The notes: a model not told the origin generated them from the letters alone. Counted from the stretch's first letter, positions 42,520-52,125 are shown. The stretch: DNA of 64,000 nucleotides from CAZWBR01 sp964632305 (GCA_964632305.1 CAZWBR010000007.1:1-64000); one strand, 5' to 3'. Numbers and translations are program-made.

Positions 42520-44553
42520 TTACCTAACTTCCGAACCGTTTTTGATTACCGACGAAGGTGTTACAAAAACCAGTGAACCATCCGCATTTTCAGCCATCAG
42601 GATCATCCCCTGGGACTCAATCCCCTTCAGGTTCTTCGGAGCAAGATTTACTAGAATAGATACCTGCTGACCAATAATCTGTTGCGGTTCATAGTACTCG
42701 GCAATCCCTGAGACTACCTTTCTTTTGTCAATACCAGTGTCAATGGTCAGTTTTAACAGCTTCTTAGTTTTGGCCACTTTCTCTGCTGCAATGATCGTTC
42801 CTACACGGATATCCATTTTGGCAAAATCGTCATATTCGATATTCTCCTTAGCCGGGGCTACAATAGCTTGTGCCATTTCATTGGCTTTCTTGGTAGCCAG
42901 CAATTTATCGACCTGAAACTGGATTGCCTCATCTTCAATCTTCTCGAATAACAATTCGGGAGTGTTTATTTTATGCCCTGAAGCAATAAGATCCGTACGG
43001 CCCAGCTCACTCCAATCCAACTTGCCAAGATTCAGAAATCCACGAAGCTTGTTCATTGAGAAAGGAAGAAATGGCTCAAAGACAATCGTCAGATTGGCCG
43101 CGATCTGCAAACAGGTATTCATGATCGTTTTCACCCTCTCCGGATCAGTCTTGACGACCTTCCATGGCTCCATATCGGCCAGATATTTATTGCCCAAACG
43201 AGCCATATCCATCGCTATTTTCAGTGCTTCCCTGAAACGGTAGCTATCAAGTGATTTCTCCACTTCTGCTTTCAATCCGACCATAGCAGCCAACGATTCC
43301 CGGTCGTAATCCTGCAATTCGCCGGCAGCCGGAACAAAACCATCGTAATATTTATGGGTCAGCACCAATGCCCGGTTGACGAAATTACCGAGGATAGCCA
43401 CCAGTTCATTGTTGTTGCGCGCCTGAAAATCTTTCCAGGTAAAATCATTATCCTTGGTTTCTGGGGCGTTGGCCGTCAAAGTATATTTCAGTACATCTTC
43501 CTTGCCGGGGAAATCGTCCAGATATTCGTGCAACCAAACCGCCCAGTTACGTGATGTCGAAATCTTATCCCCTTCAAGATTCAGGAACTCATTGGCCGGT
43601 ACATTATCCGGTAAAATATAGGAGCCCTCGGCCTTCAGCATCGCCGGGAAGATGATGCAGTGGAAAACAATATTGTCTTTTCCGATGAAGTGAACCATCT
43701 TTGTTTCAGGATCCTTCCAGAATTTCTTCCACTCGGACGACCATTCCTTGGTTGCTGAGATATACCCGATAGGAGCATCGAACCAAACGTAAAGCACCTT
43801 GCCTTCAGCCCCTTCCACCGGAACGGGAACGCCCCATTCGAGGTCTCGGGTCACGGCTCGGGGATTCAATCCTCCATCGATCCACGACTTACACTGCCCG
43901 TAAACATTGGGTTTCCACTCTTTATGACCCTCCAGGATCCACTCGCGCAGCCAGGGTTCATATTTGTCCAGCGGCAGGTACCAATGCCTTGTCTCTTTCA
44001 TCACCGGAGCATTGCCGCTGAGCATCGATTTAGGATTGATCAGATCAAGAGCGTTCAGCGAGGTACCACAGCTTTCGCACTGGTCGCCGTAAGCCTTTTC
44101 AAACCCGCATTTGGGACAGGTGCCGGTGATATAACGGTCGGCCAGAAATTGATTCGCTTCCTGATCGAAGAACTGCTCCGAAGTTTGCTCAATAAATTCC
44201 CCCTTATCATAAAGAGTCTTAAAGAATTCAGAGGCCGTTTCATGATGAACCTTCGAACTGGTCCGTGAATAAACATCGAACGAGATGCCAAAACGCTCAA
44301 ACGAATCCTTGATCATCGTATGATATTTATCCACCACCGCCTGGGGTGTTGTTCCTTCATTTTTGGCCTTCAGGGTGATCGGAACACCATGTTCGTCGGA
44401 ACCACCGATAAAGGCAACCTCCTCACCCTTAAGTCGAAGATAACGGGCATAAATATCAGCCGGGACATAGACACCGGCCAGATGGCCGATGTGTACCGGA
44501 CCATTGGCATACGGCAAAGCCGAAGTGATCAAAGTTCTTGTATAATTGCTCAT
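42520..44553 (-). CDS. metG: Methionyl-tRNA synthetase
   Basis: MetRS charges tRNA-Met. The 677-residue product has the class I HIGH motif at H21-H24 (YANGPVHIGH) and the KMSKS-type loop in the variant DKISTSRN. A zinc knuckle CPKCGFEKAYGDQCESCG lies in the connective peptide. The C-terminal domain (YDDFAKMDIRVGTIIAAEKVAKTKKLLKLTIDTG) is the Trbp111-type tRNA-binding dimerisation domain fused as in many bacteria. It is transcribed alone. Confidence 0.97.
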   Translation of the reverse strand: MSNYTRTLITSALPYANGPVHIGHLAGVYVPADIYARYLRLKGEEVAFIGGSDEHGVPITLKAKNEGTTPQAVVDKYHTMIKDSFERFGISFDVYSRTSSKVHHETASEFFKTLYDKGEFIEQTSEQFFDQEANQFLADRYITGTCPKCGFEKAYGDQCESCGTSLNALDLINPKSMLSGNAPVMKETRHWYLPLDKYEPWLREWILEGHKEWKPNVYGQCKSWIDGGLNPRAVTRDLEWGVPVPVEGAEGKVLYVWFDAPIGYISATKEWSSEWKKFWKDPETKMVHFIGKDNIVFHCIIFPAMLKAEGSYILPDNVPANEFLNLEGDKISTSRNWAVWLHEYLDDFPGKEDVLKYTLTANAPETKDNDFTWKDFQARNNNELVAILGNFVNRALVLTHKYYDGFVPAAGELQDYDRESLAAMVGLKAEVEKSLDSYRFREALKIAMDMARLGNKYLADMEPWKVVKTDPERVKTIMNTCLQIAANLTIVFEPFLPFSMNKLRGFLNLGKLDWSELGRTDLIASGHKINTPELLFEKIEDEAIQFQVDKLLATKKANEMAQAIVAPAKENIEYDDFAKMDIRVGTIIAAEKVAKTKKLLKLTIDTGIDKRKVVSGIAEYYEPQQIIGQQVSILVNLAPKNLKGIESQGMILMAENADGSLVFVTPSSVIKNGSEVR

Positions 44554-44853
44554 CAGTAAAACTTATCTTGTTGAAAGTTCTTTTATATTGAGGCACAAAG
44601 ATAAATAATAATGAGGATTGAAAAGGCCTTTTATCCAAGGCAAATTTCAATAGGCCCAGTTGATAATGCAACAGGAGGTGGTAATATTCAGGATTACTTC
44701 CATTCAACTGGCCGGTGAAGATATTATCGGCCCGACCAGAGGATGCGGACCGGAGCAACCGGAATTATTCACAAATAAAGGGGACTGACACCTTTCAAAA
44801 GTTCTTCTGTATGAATAATTTTATAAATTTATACCCGATTAAATCACAAACCA
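44554..44853 (-). promoter_or_regulatory. Upstream region of metG with -7 box
   Basis: Read leftward TATCTTTG at 44596-44603 is a full -7 match about 40 nt before metG; the -33 is weak. The rest of this 300-bp divergent gap shows no ORF, strong hairpin or repeat. Confidence 0.5.
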
Positions 44854-45495
44854 ATGAAAAAAATAATTTTTACCTTCGTTCTACTGGCCATTGTAATGTC
44901 CGGTTTTTCACAAAAAAAGAAATCCCTTTTCAACGGGAAAGATTTAAAAGGCTGGACTGTTTTTGTCGGTGATAATTCAATAAAACCGGCTGACTTCTTC
45001 TATGTGAAAGACGGATATATTGAAACCCCCGGAGTTCCGAATGGTTATCTGCGGACAAAGCAGGAATTCGCCGATTACGAGCTTCATGTTGAATGGTGTT
45101 ACCCTGAGAAACCAATAAACAGCGGGATCTTCGTTCACACCAATGGTCCGGATATGCTCTGGCCGGCTCACTTCCAATGCCAGTTGATGCACGAAAAAGC
45201 CGGAGATTTTATTGTTCAGAATGTTGGTTTGCAGGCTAAGGTGAGAGATTCACTCTATGTTTCAACCGAAAAGGTGAAACCTATCGCGGCCAAACTGGAG
45301 AAACCGAGCGAGAATAAACCGGGAGAGTGGAACAGTTGCGATATCGTCTGTAAAGGGAACACGGTATCGATCAAAATTAACGGGGTATTGCAGAATTACG
45401 CGACCGACTGCTCGCTCACCAAAGGAGGAATTGGACTTCAGGCTGAAGGGACTCCGATTCGTTTTCGGAATATATGGATCCGTAAAATCAAATAA
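44854..45495 (+). CDS. DUF1080 (3-keto-disaccharide hydrolase-like) secreted protein
   Basis: A 213-residue protein with an N-terminal signal peptide (MKKIIFTFVLLAIVMSGFS). A single concanavalin-like DUF1080 domain follows: SLFNGKDLKGWTVFVG, ADYELHVEWCYPEKPINSGIFVHTNG, EWNSCDIVCKGNTVSIKINGVLQN and GGIGLQAEGTPIRFRNIWIRKI. The family includes enzymes that split 3-keto-glycosides, often beside Gfo/Idh/MocA oxidoreductases; none is adjacent here. The role is therefore open. Confidence 0.85.
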   Translation: MKKIIFTFVLLAIVMSGFSQKKKSLFNGKDLKGWTVFVGDNSIKPADFFYVKDGYIETPGVPNGYLRTKQEFADYELHVEWCYPEKPINSGIFVHTNGPDMLWPAHFQCQLMHEKAGDFIVQNVGLQAKVRDSLYVSTEKVKPIAAKLEKPSENKPGEWNSCDIVCKGNTVSIKINGVLQNYATDCSLTKGGIGLQAEGTPIRFRNIWIRKIK

Positions 45496-45560
45496 GGTTA
45501 AGAATCATAGCTGAGCTGAACCTGAAAAGAGTCCTGTTTGGAAATCAAGGTTTTGCACTG

Positions 45561-45603
45561 TATCGCCCCGGCCGGCCATTGTCGCTTACCGGGGCGATAT
45601 TTA
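45561..45603 (+). terminator. Terminator-like hairpin after the DUF1080 gene
   Basis: TATCGCCCCGG (45561-45571) pairs perfectly with CCGGGGCGATA (45589-45599), loop 17 nt; only three T's follow, so it is a weak terminator. The HAD gene converges on it from the right. Confidence 0.7.
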
Positions 45604-45705
45604 TATCAGAATATACCGAAATCATCTAACGAGGCGTTCCGGTCCTCCGTACCCAACTGCAATCCTGATCACTGACGCAGCCCGTGAAGGATGGCCTGAC
45701 AGTTT

Positions 45706-46407
45706 TCACCCTTGCCAAAACCCGGCCTTCAATTCAAACATATCCTTTAAAACAATATCGGCGCCTGAATCAAGCAGGATTTTATCATCGAGAATGCCGG
45801 TATTCACCGCTATGGTAAAGATCCCTGCCCCTTTAGCCGACTCAATCCCTAACGGGGCATTCTCCACCACCACAGCTTCATCTGCTGCCAATCCCGATTT
45901 TTTCAGCGCCTGAAGATAGGGCTCGGGATGCGGTTTTCCATGTTTAACATCCAACCCTGAGACAATCTTATCCCTCGAAATATATTCCTTAAATTCGGTG
46001 GCCAGCCCTTCAAGCAAACGTTCCTGGGCAGAACCGGTGACCACCCAAATATCGAGTCCTTTTTCCCGTATTGAAGCCATAAACTCACGAATTCCGGGTA
46101 TAGGCAGGCTCTTGGGAAGTTGTCCGAACAGACCGGTTTTCTTGTCATAGATCATCTGTATCTCCTGATCGGTAGCCGGACGGTTTTTAATCCGCTGATA
46201 GATCAGGTTAATGGTAGAGGCGGCCGTCCGTCCCTCATTCATATAGGCCATCTCGGGCGGGAAATCGATCCCGAAAAAATCAAAAGCCTGGCACCACGAC
46301 CGGACATGATTTCCCATCGAATCATAAATCACGCCATCCATATCGAAGAAGACCGCCTTCAGTTTATTGTGGCTTAAAGCCCTTAATTTAGATGTATTCA
46401 ATTTCAT
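45706..46407 (-). CDS. HAD-superfamily phosphatase or phosphomutase, beta-PGM-like
   Basis: A 233-residue HAD hydrolase. Motif I is FFDMDGVIYDS with the nucleophile Asp, a cap domain follows (EMAYMNEGRTAASTINLIYQRIKN), motif II is WVVTGSAQE, and motifs III/IV are GKPHPEPYLQALKKSGLAADEAVVVENAPLGIESAKGAG. The pattern fits beta-phosphoglucomutase-like sugar phosphatases. I start at the ATG giving MKLNTSKLRAL; the ORF opens 20 codons earlier. It is followed on the minus strand by nothing close and lies 70 bp after the DUF6599 gene. Confidence 0.88.
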   Translation of the reverse strand: MKLNTSKLRALSHNKLKAVFFDMDGVIYDSMGNHVRSWCQAFDFFGIDFPPEMAYMNEGRTAASTINLIYQRIKNRPATDQEIQMIYDKKTGLFGQLPKSLPIPGIREFMASIREKGLDIWVVTGSAQERLLEGLATEFKEYISRDKIVSGLDVKHGKPHPEPYLQALKKSGLAADEAVVVENAPLGIESAKGAGIFTIAVNTGILDDKILLDSGADIVLKDMFELKAGFWQG

Positions 46408-46475
46408 TTTCACGTTAATACAGAAAAAGAGGCCTGTTTTCACCGGCCTCTTCCCAATTTCTTCCAAAAATACGA

Positions 46476-47321
46476 TTATTTGCTTATATTCCCGATAATC
46501 TTTCCAAAAATGGCATCAACCGTAGTATTGCTGTTCTTGATAACTGCTCCGACCAGATACTTGTCCTTCCATCGCAATTGAACCGTTCCGTTGAAGGGAT
46601 CATTAAGTGTAAAATCGCCTTCCCCCATTTTCTGAGCCTTCTCTTCAGTAAACTCGAAATATTTCGCAACGATGGCTCCCGCGGCTTCCTTACTCTCCTT
46701 CTCAATGACGAAGAACGTGGTTTCACCTTCAGGTAAGCTGTATTTGGCACGGGTAGCAGCGCCCAGGAAGCCCAGACCCATAAATTCACCCGGAATATAC
46801 TGGACCGAATTCTTAACCCTGTTTTCGTCCGGGAAAGCACTAACCACCTTAGGGAAGAGTGGCTTTTCACAAAGGACAGATGCAAACCGTACGGCAATAT
46901 CCGAAAGCAAGGAAGCCCCTGCATTGGGGACTTGATAGCTATTCATTTTCACATAATACTTTCCGGTCACAAAATTCAGGATCGTATCATCGTAATAGCC
47001 CTCCAGTCCGATAGCCTTTGTTTCAGCACCCTCAGGCCTCTCCATACTGTATATCCCATACGCCCGTAATGGGTCGCCCTGATCATAAACCTCTATGGTC
47101 AACTCCGATTCCCCTTTTTCCCATCGAGCGACCTGAAGGGCTTGGAAACCATAACTAAAATAAAATTCGGCCGCCCCATCTATGTGTTCAAACAGATTGT
47201 CACTGTTAAATGACAAGGTTTTCCCGGTCTTCACCCAACCCGCTACCTCCGGAAACCTGATCTCCTGAGAAAAGGAGATCAGCGGAAACAGGAGTATAAT
47301 TCCAATCAATAATTTTTTCAT
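46476..47321 (-). CDS. DUF6599 family secreted protein
   Basis: A 281-residue protein with a signal peptide (MKKLLIGIILLFPLISFS). The body matches the DUF6599 pattern: GKTLSFNSDNLFEHIDGAAEFYFSYGFQALQVARWEKGESELTIEVYDQGDPLRAYGIYSMERP, and later a YFEFTEEKAQKMGEGDFTLNDPFNGTVQLRWKDKYLVG region. It seems periplasmic or outer-surface; the function is not established. An in-frame TTG two codons upstream could add two residues. It lies downstream of the AKR gene, in the same direction. Confidence 0.72.
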   Translation of the reverse strand: MKKLLIGIILLFPLISFSQEIRFPEVAGWVKTGKTLSFNSDNLFEHIDGAAEFYFSYGFQALQVARWEKGESELTIEVYDQGDPLRAYGIYSMERPEGAETKAIGLEGYYDDTILNFVTGKYYVKMNSYQVPNAGASLLSDIAVRFASVLCEKPLFPKVVSAFPDENRVKNSVQYIPGEFMGLGFLGAATRAKYSLPEGETTFFVIEKESKEAAGAIVAKYFEFTEEKAQKMGEGDFTLNDPFNGTVQLRWKDKYLVGAVIKNSNTTVDAIFGKIIGNISK

Positions 47322-47354
47322 AAACAATAATCTGCAAATAAATATTAGACCGTC

Positions 47355-48533
47355 TTAAACCAGAAAATCTCCCGGTACGGCAGTGATTCGGGCTATATCC
47401 GTTATCTTTTCCCTCACGTTAAAACCATTCGGACAAGTGACCGTACAAGTGGGGCAGAGGCCGCAGGGATTGTCGGAAACGTTGAGCTCGGCCAGGGTTG
47501 TATAGGCCTTTGCCGGATAGGAATAGCCGTAATTATACATATAGGAACGCATGATGTCGGGGATCGGCAGATTGTTCGGACACTGGCCCAGGCAGGTCTG
47601 ACATCCTTTGCAGAAAAGGCCCGTTTCGTTCATCGCCAACTCGAGATCAGTTTTCTCTTTCGAATCCAGTTCAATATTCATGGCTACCGTCCAGTTTTCC
47701 TTCAGCATATCGTATGACGTAAGTCCGGGAATGCAGGTACAGATCAAATCATCCTTAAGGGCCCATTTCAAGGCCGCCTTATAATTGACCGGTTTTTTCT
47801 TTTCCTTATCCATAAAACCACCCGACATCGTCTTCATCGCGATGAGTCCCAGACCAGCCTCTTTAGCCCGTACCATGGCATCATGCAAGGCTTTATCATC
47901 CTTCAATGAAAAGTTATAGGAGGTCAGCACAACATCGTAAAACTTATTATCGACTGCCGCGTTGATCACACCAGCCATATTGGTATGGGTCGAAACGCCG
48001 ACGAAACGCGCTTTGCCACTCTCTTTGATCGCTTTTAATACCGCCAGGTTATCGGGGTTATTGAGCTGCTCGGCGCTATCCATCCCATGCAGGTAAAAGA
48101 TATCGACATAGTTCGTCTGAAGACGTTTCAGGCTTAATTCAAACATCTCCATGAATTTCACTTTGTTGATCCCGCCGCGGTCGAGATGGATCTTGGTCGC
48201 AATAATAACGTCTTTTCGCGGTTTATCTTTGAGGAAGTTGCCAATCATCTCTTCATTCCGGCCTTCCTGATAACCATGAGCGGTGTCAAAATGGCGGATA
48301 CCCAGGTCATAGGCGGCTTTCAATATGTTTGGATTATCGGCCCGCATGACCCCCATACTGACCACCGGCAGCTCTATCCCGGTTTTCCCAAGCTTGCGGG
48401 TAATAATTTTACCCTTGGTTTGTTCGCCCTCCGAAAGGGTAGGAGCAGCGGTGACGGGTGCAGCCGCCAGTCCGACCGTGGCCGTAGCTCCCATCAATAA
48501 AAAGTTTCTGCGGTTCAAAGTTGAATTTCCCAT
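47355..48533 (-). CDS. Aldo/keto reductase with Tat signal and C-terminal ferredoxin
   Basis: A 392-residue oxidoreductase. The N terminus NRRNFLLMGATATVGLAAAPVTA is a twin-arginine signal. Residues 45 to about 290 are an aldo/keto reductase barrel (GIRHFDTAHGYQEGRNEEMIGNFL, KIHLDRGG, YLHGMDS, with Asp/Tyr/Lys of the family). The C-terminal 90 residues hold two 4Fe-4S motifs: CKGCQTCLGQCP and CGLCPTCTVTCP. Such fusions are common in anaerobic Bacteroidota; the substrate is not known. It likely acts in the periplasm as a Tat-exported iron-sulfur enzyme. Confidence 0.9.
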   Translation of the reverse strand: MGNSTLNRRNFLLMGATATVGLAAAPVTAAPTLSEGEQTKGKIITRKLGKTGIELPVVSMGVMRADNPNILKAAYDLGIRHFDTAHGYQEGRNEEMIGNFLKDKPRKDVIIATKIHLDRGGINKVKFMEMFELSLKRLQTNYVDIFYLHGMDSAEQLNNPDNLAVLKAIKESGKARFVGVSTHTNMAGVINAAVDNKFYDVVLTSYNFSLKDDKALHDAMVRAKEAGLGLIAMKTMSGGFMDKEKKKPVNYKAALKWALKDDLICTCIPGLTSYDMLKENWTVAMNIELDSKEKTDLELAMNETGLFCKGCQTCLGQCPNNLPIPDIMRSYMYNYGYSYPAKAYTTLAELNVSDNPCGLCPTCTVTCPNGFNVREKITDIARITAVPGDFLV

Positions 48534-48569
48534 GTCTCTGATTTATTAGTTGTCAGGGTTAAAAAAAAT

Positions 48570-48590
48570 CTTGCAAAACAACTTTGCAAG
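48570..48590. promoter_or_regulatory. Perfect palindrome CTTGCAAA-N5-TTTGCAAG
   Basis: CTTGCAAA (48570-48577) and TTTGCAAG (48583-48590) form an 8-bp perfect inverted repeat spaced by five bases, 40 bp upstream of the AKR gene. It looks like a regulator operator; the regulator is unknown. Confidence 0.5.
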
Positions 48591-48659
48591 TTAATCATTT
48601 TTTCCACAGATATCACGGATTTTAAACCTGTTAACATTACATTAACATGCCACGCTTTT

Positions 48660-48705
48660 TAACAAAAAAAGAGATCAATAATCTAATTAAGAATCGATCT
48701 CTTTT
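48660..48705 (-). terminator. Orphan minus-strand terminator in a 490-bp gap
   Basis: AAAAGAGATC (48667-48676) pairs perfectly with GATCTCTTTT (48696-48705); read leftward it is followed by seven U's. No annotated gene ends here. The rest of the 48534-49022 gap has no other clear feature. Confidence 0.55.
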
Positions 48706-49022
48706 CCCGGCATTCTCATTCTTCTTCCCCCGGAATTTGTTACAGGAAAGAACCTGTTTCAACAACAGAATTTATTAACTTTATTCTGCTTGCTTCATGG
48801 CCCGTCTTTGTAAATAAATCAGTCTAAATATCAATCGTTTTTGTTGGGTAATGATTACAAAGCGAGAAAAACGGTCCGGCAAACAACAGGTCCCGGCAGA
48901 CAGGGAAAATATAAATTATCGGCAGTGAAAGGAGTCATGATCCTGAACCGCCAACCGGGAATGAAAAATAAGTCCCAACAGTGTCGGATTCAACACTGCA
49001 ATTGAAAATAAAAAATACGCGT

Positions 49023-50408
49023 ATGAACTATAATGTAATTATCGTGGGAGCGGGGCCGGCAGGGATCTTCACGGCCTACGAACTGGTGAAGGACAGGTCG
49101 GACCTAAAAATTCTGATCCTTGAAAAAGGTCGCGACATTTACAAACGGCACTGCCCTAAACATACCAACGGGGGAATCTGCATCAATTGCAAGCCTTGTT
49201 CCATTACCACCGGCTGGGCAGGAGCAGGCGCTTTCTCCGACGGGAAACTTTCACTTTCGCACGAAGTGGGAGGGACCTTGCCCGATTATATCGGAGTCGA
49301 AGCTACTCAGGATATGATCCGCTACACCGATGAAATCTACCTCCATTTCGGGGCTGACCGTAATGTCCACGGGGAGACTGTGACCCCGGCCATGCGCGAG
49401 ATCCGCCGCAAGTCGATCGAAGCCAACCTTAAGCTGGTCCATTGTCCGGTCCGACATATCGGCACCGAGAAGACACAGCTCCTTTACCGCGACCTCTACG
49501 AATATCTCAGATCGGGAGACGTTGAAGTGAGGTTCAATACTCCGGTTACCGAATTTATTATTGAGGAGGGACAGATCAGCGGAGTGAGAACCCACAAGGA
49601 AGAACTATTCGCTGATAATGTAGTCGTAACCGTTGGGCGTGAAGGATCGAAATGGTTACTGCAACAGTGTGAAGCACAAAAAATTCCGACTGAAGTGGGA
49701 ATCGTGGATATCGGGGTCAGGGTGGAGTGCCGCAACGAGATCATGCAGGAGATCAACGACAATTTCTACGAGGCCAAGCTGGTCCATTACACCCGCACCT
49801 TCGACGATAAGGTCCGCACCTTCTGCTCCAATCCCGGGGGTTTTGTCTCCTCGGAGTATTACGACGGACATCTGGCTGTTGTCAACGGCCATAGTTATAA
49901 AGATCTAAAAAGCGACAATACCAACTTTGCCTTGCTGGTCTCACAAAAGTTTACCGAACCGTTTAATGCGCCCATCGAATATGGCCGCCATATTGCCCGA
50001 CTGGCTAATATGCTGACCGAAAACAAAATACTGGTTCAGCGCTTTGGCGATCTCATTCGCGGAAGACGCACCACCTCCGGACGTCTCTATCGGAACAACA
50101 TCCTGCCAACTCTAAAGGATGCCGTTCCGGGCGATTTAAGTCTGGTCCTCCCGCATCGGATACTGATGGACATTATCGAAATGATTAAATCGCTCGACAA
50201 GGTCAGCCCCGGATTAGCCAGCGACGAAACATTGCTTTACGGGGTTGAAGTTAAGTTCTATTCCAATATCATCAAGGTGGATCGGTCTTTTCAAAGCCCG
50301 TCGGTCAGGAACCTCTATTTTGGAGGCGATGGCGCAGGGATCACCCGGGGATTGATGCAGGCCTCTGCGAACGGAATCCTGATCGCGAAAGAAATTTTGA
50401 AGAGATAA
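49023..50408 (+). CDS. FAD-dependent dehydrogenase, COG2509-like
   Basis: A 461-residue flavoprotein. The FAD-binding GAGPAGIFTAYEL is at residues 9-21. A cysteine cluster CPKHTNGGICINCKPCSIT follows, then GWAGAGAFSDGKLSLS. The C-terminal part has YFGGDGAGITRGLMQASANG, the second FAD-contacting motif. This matches the family of uncharacterised FAD-dependent dehydrogenases often called COG2509. The reaction is not established; the four cysteines near residue 45-60 may bind a cluster or zinc. I use the ATG giving MNYNVIIVGAG. It is not in the methionine operon, which has its own promoter. Confidence 0.82.
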   Translation: MNYNVIIVGAGPAGIFTAYELVKDRSDLKILILEKGRDIYKRHCPKHTNGGICINCKPCSITTGWAGAGAFSDGKLSLSHEVGGTLPDYIGVEATQDMIRYTDEIYLHFGADRNVHGETVTPAMREIRRKSIEANLKLVHCPVRHIGTEKTQLLYRDLYEYLRSGDVEVRFNTPVTEFIIEEGQISGVRTHKEELFADNVVVTVGREGSKWLLQQCEAQKIPTEVGIVDIGVRVECRNEIMQEINDNFYEAKLVHYTRTFDDKVRTFCSNPGGFVSSEYYDGHLAVVNGHSYKDLKSDNTNFALLVSQKFTEPFNAPIEYGRHIARLANMLTENKILVQRFGDLIRGRRTTSGRLYRNNILPTLKDAVPGDLSLVLPHRILMDIIEMIKSLDKVSPGLASDETLLYGVEVKFYSNIIKVDRSFQSPSVRNLYFGGDGAGITRGLMQASANGILIAKEILKR

Positions 50409-50474
50409 TCGGCAATAATTTCCTGTTCTGATCACAATAATTCTTCCAATCTTTAATTTAAAGGAGATTTTCAG

Positions 50475-50504
50475 TTCAAAATCTTCATCTTTAGATTAAT
50501 TTTG
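50475..50504 (+). promoter_or_regulatory. Promoter of the homocysteine-methionine gene cluster
   Basis: TTC (50475-50477), 19 nt, TAATTTTG (50497-50504), about 40 nt before the HcyBio gene. The leader is too short for a SAM riboswitch and shows none. Confidence 0.55.
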
Positions 50505-50545
50505 CAGCCTTTCAGACATCCTTGAGATTAATATTTCAATAAACG

Positions 50546-51709
50546 ATGGGTTTAAAAAGATCATACGAAGAGATCAACGAGAAGATAAGGAGCGGCAAAG
50601 CCGTCGTCCTTACGGCGGAAGAGGTGTCAGCAATGGCGAAAGAACTTTCTCCTGCCGAGATTTTCAATAAGGTTGATGTGGTTACTACAGCCACTTTTGG
50701 AGCGATGTGTTCCTCCGGAGCCATCCTGAATTTTGGTCACTCCAGCCCTCCGATCCGTATGGAACGGATCACCCTGAACGGGGTTCCCGCTTACGGAGGC
50801 CTAGCAGCCGTCGATACCTATATCGGTGCTACAGCTGAAAACCCGGACAATCCGAAGTACGGGGGCGCCCATGTCATTCAGGAACTGATCGAAGGGAAAG
50901 AGGTCGAACTCGAAGCCTGGGGAAAAGGGACCGATTGCTATCCAAGGAAATATATCAAGACAAAGATTTCTCTGGACAAGATCAACGAGGCAATTTTATT
51001 CAACCCCAGAAACGCTTACCAGAACTATAACGTGGCCACCAATTCCACGAACAAGATCAAATATACCTACATGGGGACCCTTCTTCCGGGAATGAAGAAT
51101 GCCAATTATTCAACCGCGGGCGAATTAAGTCCACTGCTTAATGATCCTGAAATGAGGACCATCGGCATCGGCTCCCGGATATTTTTAGGCGGCGCCACCG
51201 GTTATGTGGTTTGGCCAGGTACCCAGTTTAATACCTCCAAAGAAAAAAACGAGTACGGTGTCCCCGTTAGCAATTCAGCGACCCTGGCCGTGATCGGCAA
51301 CCTGAAAGAGATGAGTTCCAACTTCCTTAGGGCAGCCTATTACGAAAAATACGGCGTCAGCATGTTTGTCGGAATTGGGATTCCGATCCCTGTCCTGGAT
51401 GAAGATATGGCGCGGTTTGTCTCCATTCGCAACGAACAGATCGAAACGACGATCCTCGATTATGGCCTCCCGGGTTCCCCGGTCCTGGGCCGTACCAATT
51501 ATGCCCAACTGCGGTCGGGTTCCATCGAGATCGACGGGAAAAAGATCCGTACCGCCCCGGTCGCCAGCCTCCAGAAGGCTCGTGATATTGCTGAAATACT
51601 GAAAAATAAAATAAAACAGGGCGAGTTCGAAATAACCAAACCCGTTCAGATGTTTCCCACCGATACCTCGTTGAATAGACTGGTCGATATGGAAGGAGGT
51701 GAGCAATGA
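50546..51709 (+). CDS. Homocysteine biosynthesis protein, HcyBio/DUF39 (COG1900)
   Basis: A 387-residue protein matching the DUF39/HcyBio family: an N-terminal AEEVSAMAKELSPAEIFNKVDVVTTATFGAMCSSGAILNFGHSSPPI, then GGAHVIQELIEGKEVELEAWGKGTDCYPRK, and the conserved GGATGYVVWPGTQF. Cysteines in AMCSSGA and TDCYPR are candidates for catalysis. In methanogens and other anaerobes this family, with a NIL-ferredoxin and sometimes an ApbE-like protein, converts aspartate semialdehyde and sulfide to homocysteine. Here it is followed directly by those partners and by metH. Its last 4 bp overlap the next gene. Confidence 0.9.
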   Translation: MGLKRSYEEINEKIRSGKAVVLTAEEVSAMAKELSPAEIFNKVDVVTTATFGAMCSSGAILNFGHSSPPIRMERITLNGVPAYGGLAAVDTYIGATAENPDNPKYGGAHVIQELIEGKEVELEAWGKGTDCYPRKYIKTKISLDKINEAILFNPRNAYQNYNVATNSTNKIKYTYMGTLLPGMKNANYSTAGELSPLLNDPEMRTIGIGSRIFLGGATGYVVWPGTQFNTSKEKNEYGVPVSNSATLAVIGNLKEMSSNFLRAAYYEKYGVSMFVGIGIPIPVLDEDMARFVSIRNEQIETTILDYGLPGSPVLGRTNYAQLRSGSIEIDGKKIRTAPVASLQKARDIAEILKNKIKQGEFEITKPVQMFPTDTSLNRLVDMEGGEQ

Positions 51710-52125
51710 AAGAAGTGACACGCCGTTATGTATTAAAATTTCCCCCGCAAAGCGCCGACAAAGCTCTAAGTTATAAGCTGATAAAGGATTACGACATTAA
51801 AATCAATATTCTGAAAGCTGAAGTAAGACCTGGCAGTACCGGCAGCTTGCTGCTCGAAATGGAAGCGCTCCCTAAAAATATTAAGAAGGGGATCGAGTAC
51901 CTCGTAGCCAACAACGTTCTTTGCGAACCGCTGGATAAGAAAATCAAATTCGCGGCCGAAAAATGCATCAATTGCGGTAACTGTACAGGCGTCTGTTTCA
52001 CCGGCGCGCTGACCATGGACCGAAATTGGGAGCTGCATTTTAACCCTGAGCTCTGCGTGGTTTGCGAGCTTTGCGTGCCGGCCTGCCCGATGAACGTTTT
52101 CGAAATCAATTTCCACGAAGAGTAG
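51706..52125 (+). CDS. NIL-domain ferredoxin (homocysteine synthesis partner)
   Basis: A 139-residue protein. Residues 1-75 form a NIL domain (VLKFPPQSADKALSYKLIKDYDIKINILKAEVRPGSTGSLLLEM), as in methionine-linked ABC ATPases. The C-terminal part has two 4Fe-4S motifs: CINCGNCTGVC and CVVCELCVPACP. This fusion is the known partner of DUF39 in homocysteine synthesis. The start overlaps the DUF39 stop by four bases (ATGA). It probably donates electrons or sulfur in the reaction; that mechanism is inference. Confidence 0.9.
   Translation: MKEVTRRYVLKFPPQSADKALSYKLIKDYDIKINILKAEVRPGSTGSLLLEMEALPKNIKKGIEYLVANNVLCEPLDKKIKFAAEKCINCGNCTGVCFTGALTMDRNWELHFNPELCVVCELCVPACPMNVFEINFHEE

Noticed and set aside
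50409..50545. A possible SAM or cobalamin riboswitch upstream of the homocysteine-metH cluster
   Set aside because: The space between the likely promoter and the first gene is about 40 nt, too short, and no conserved riboswitch motif is present.
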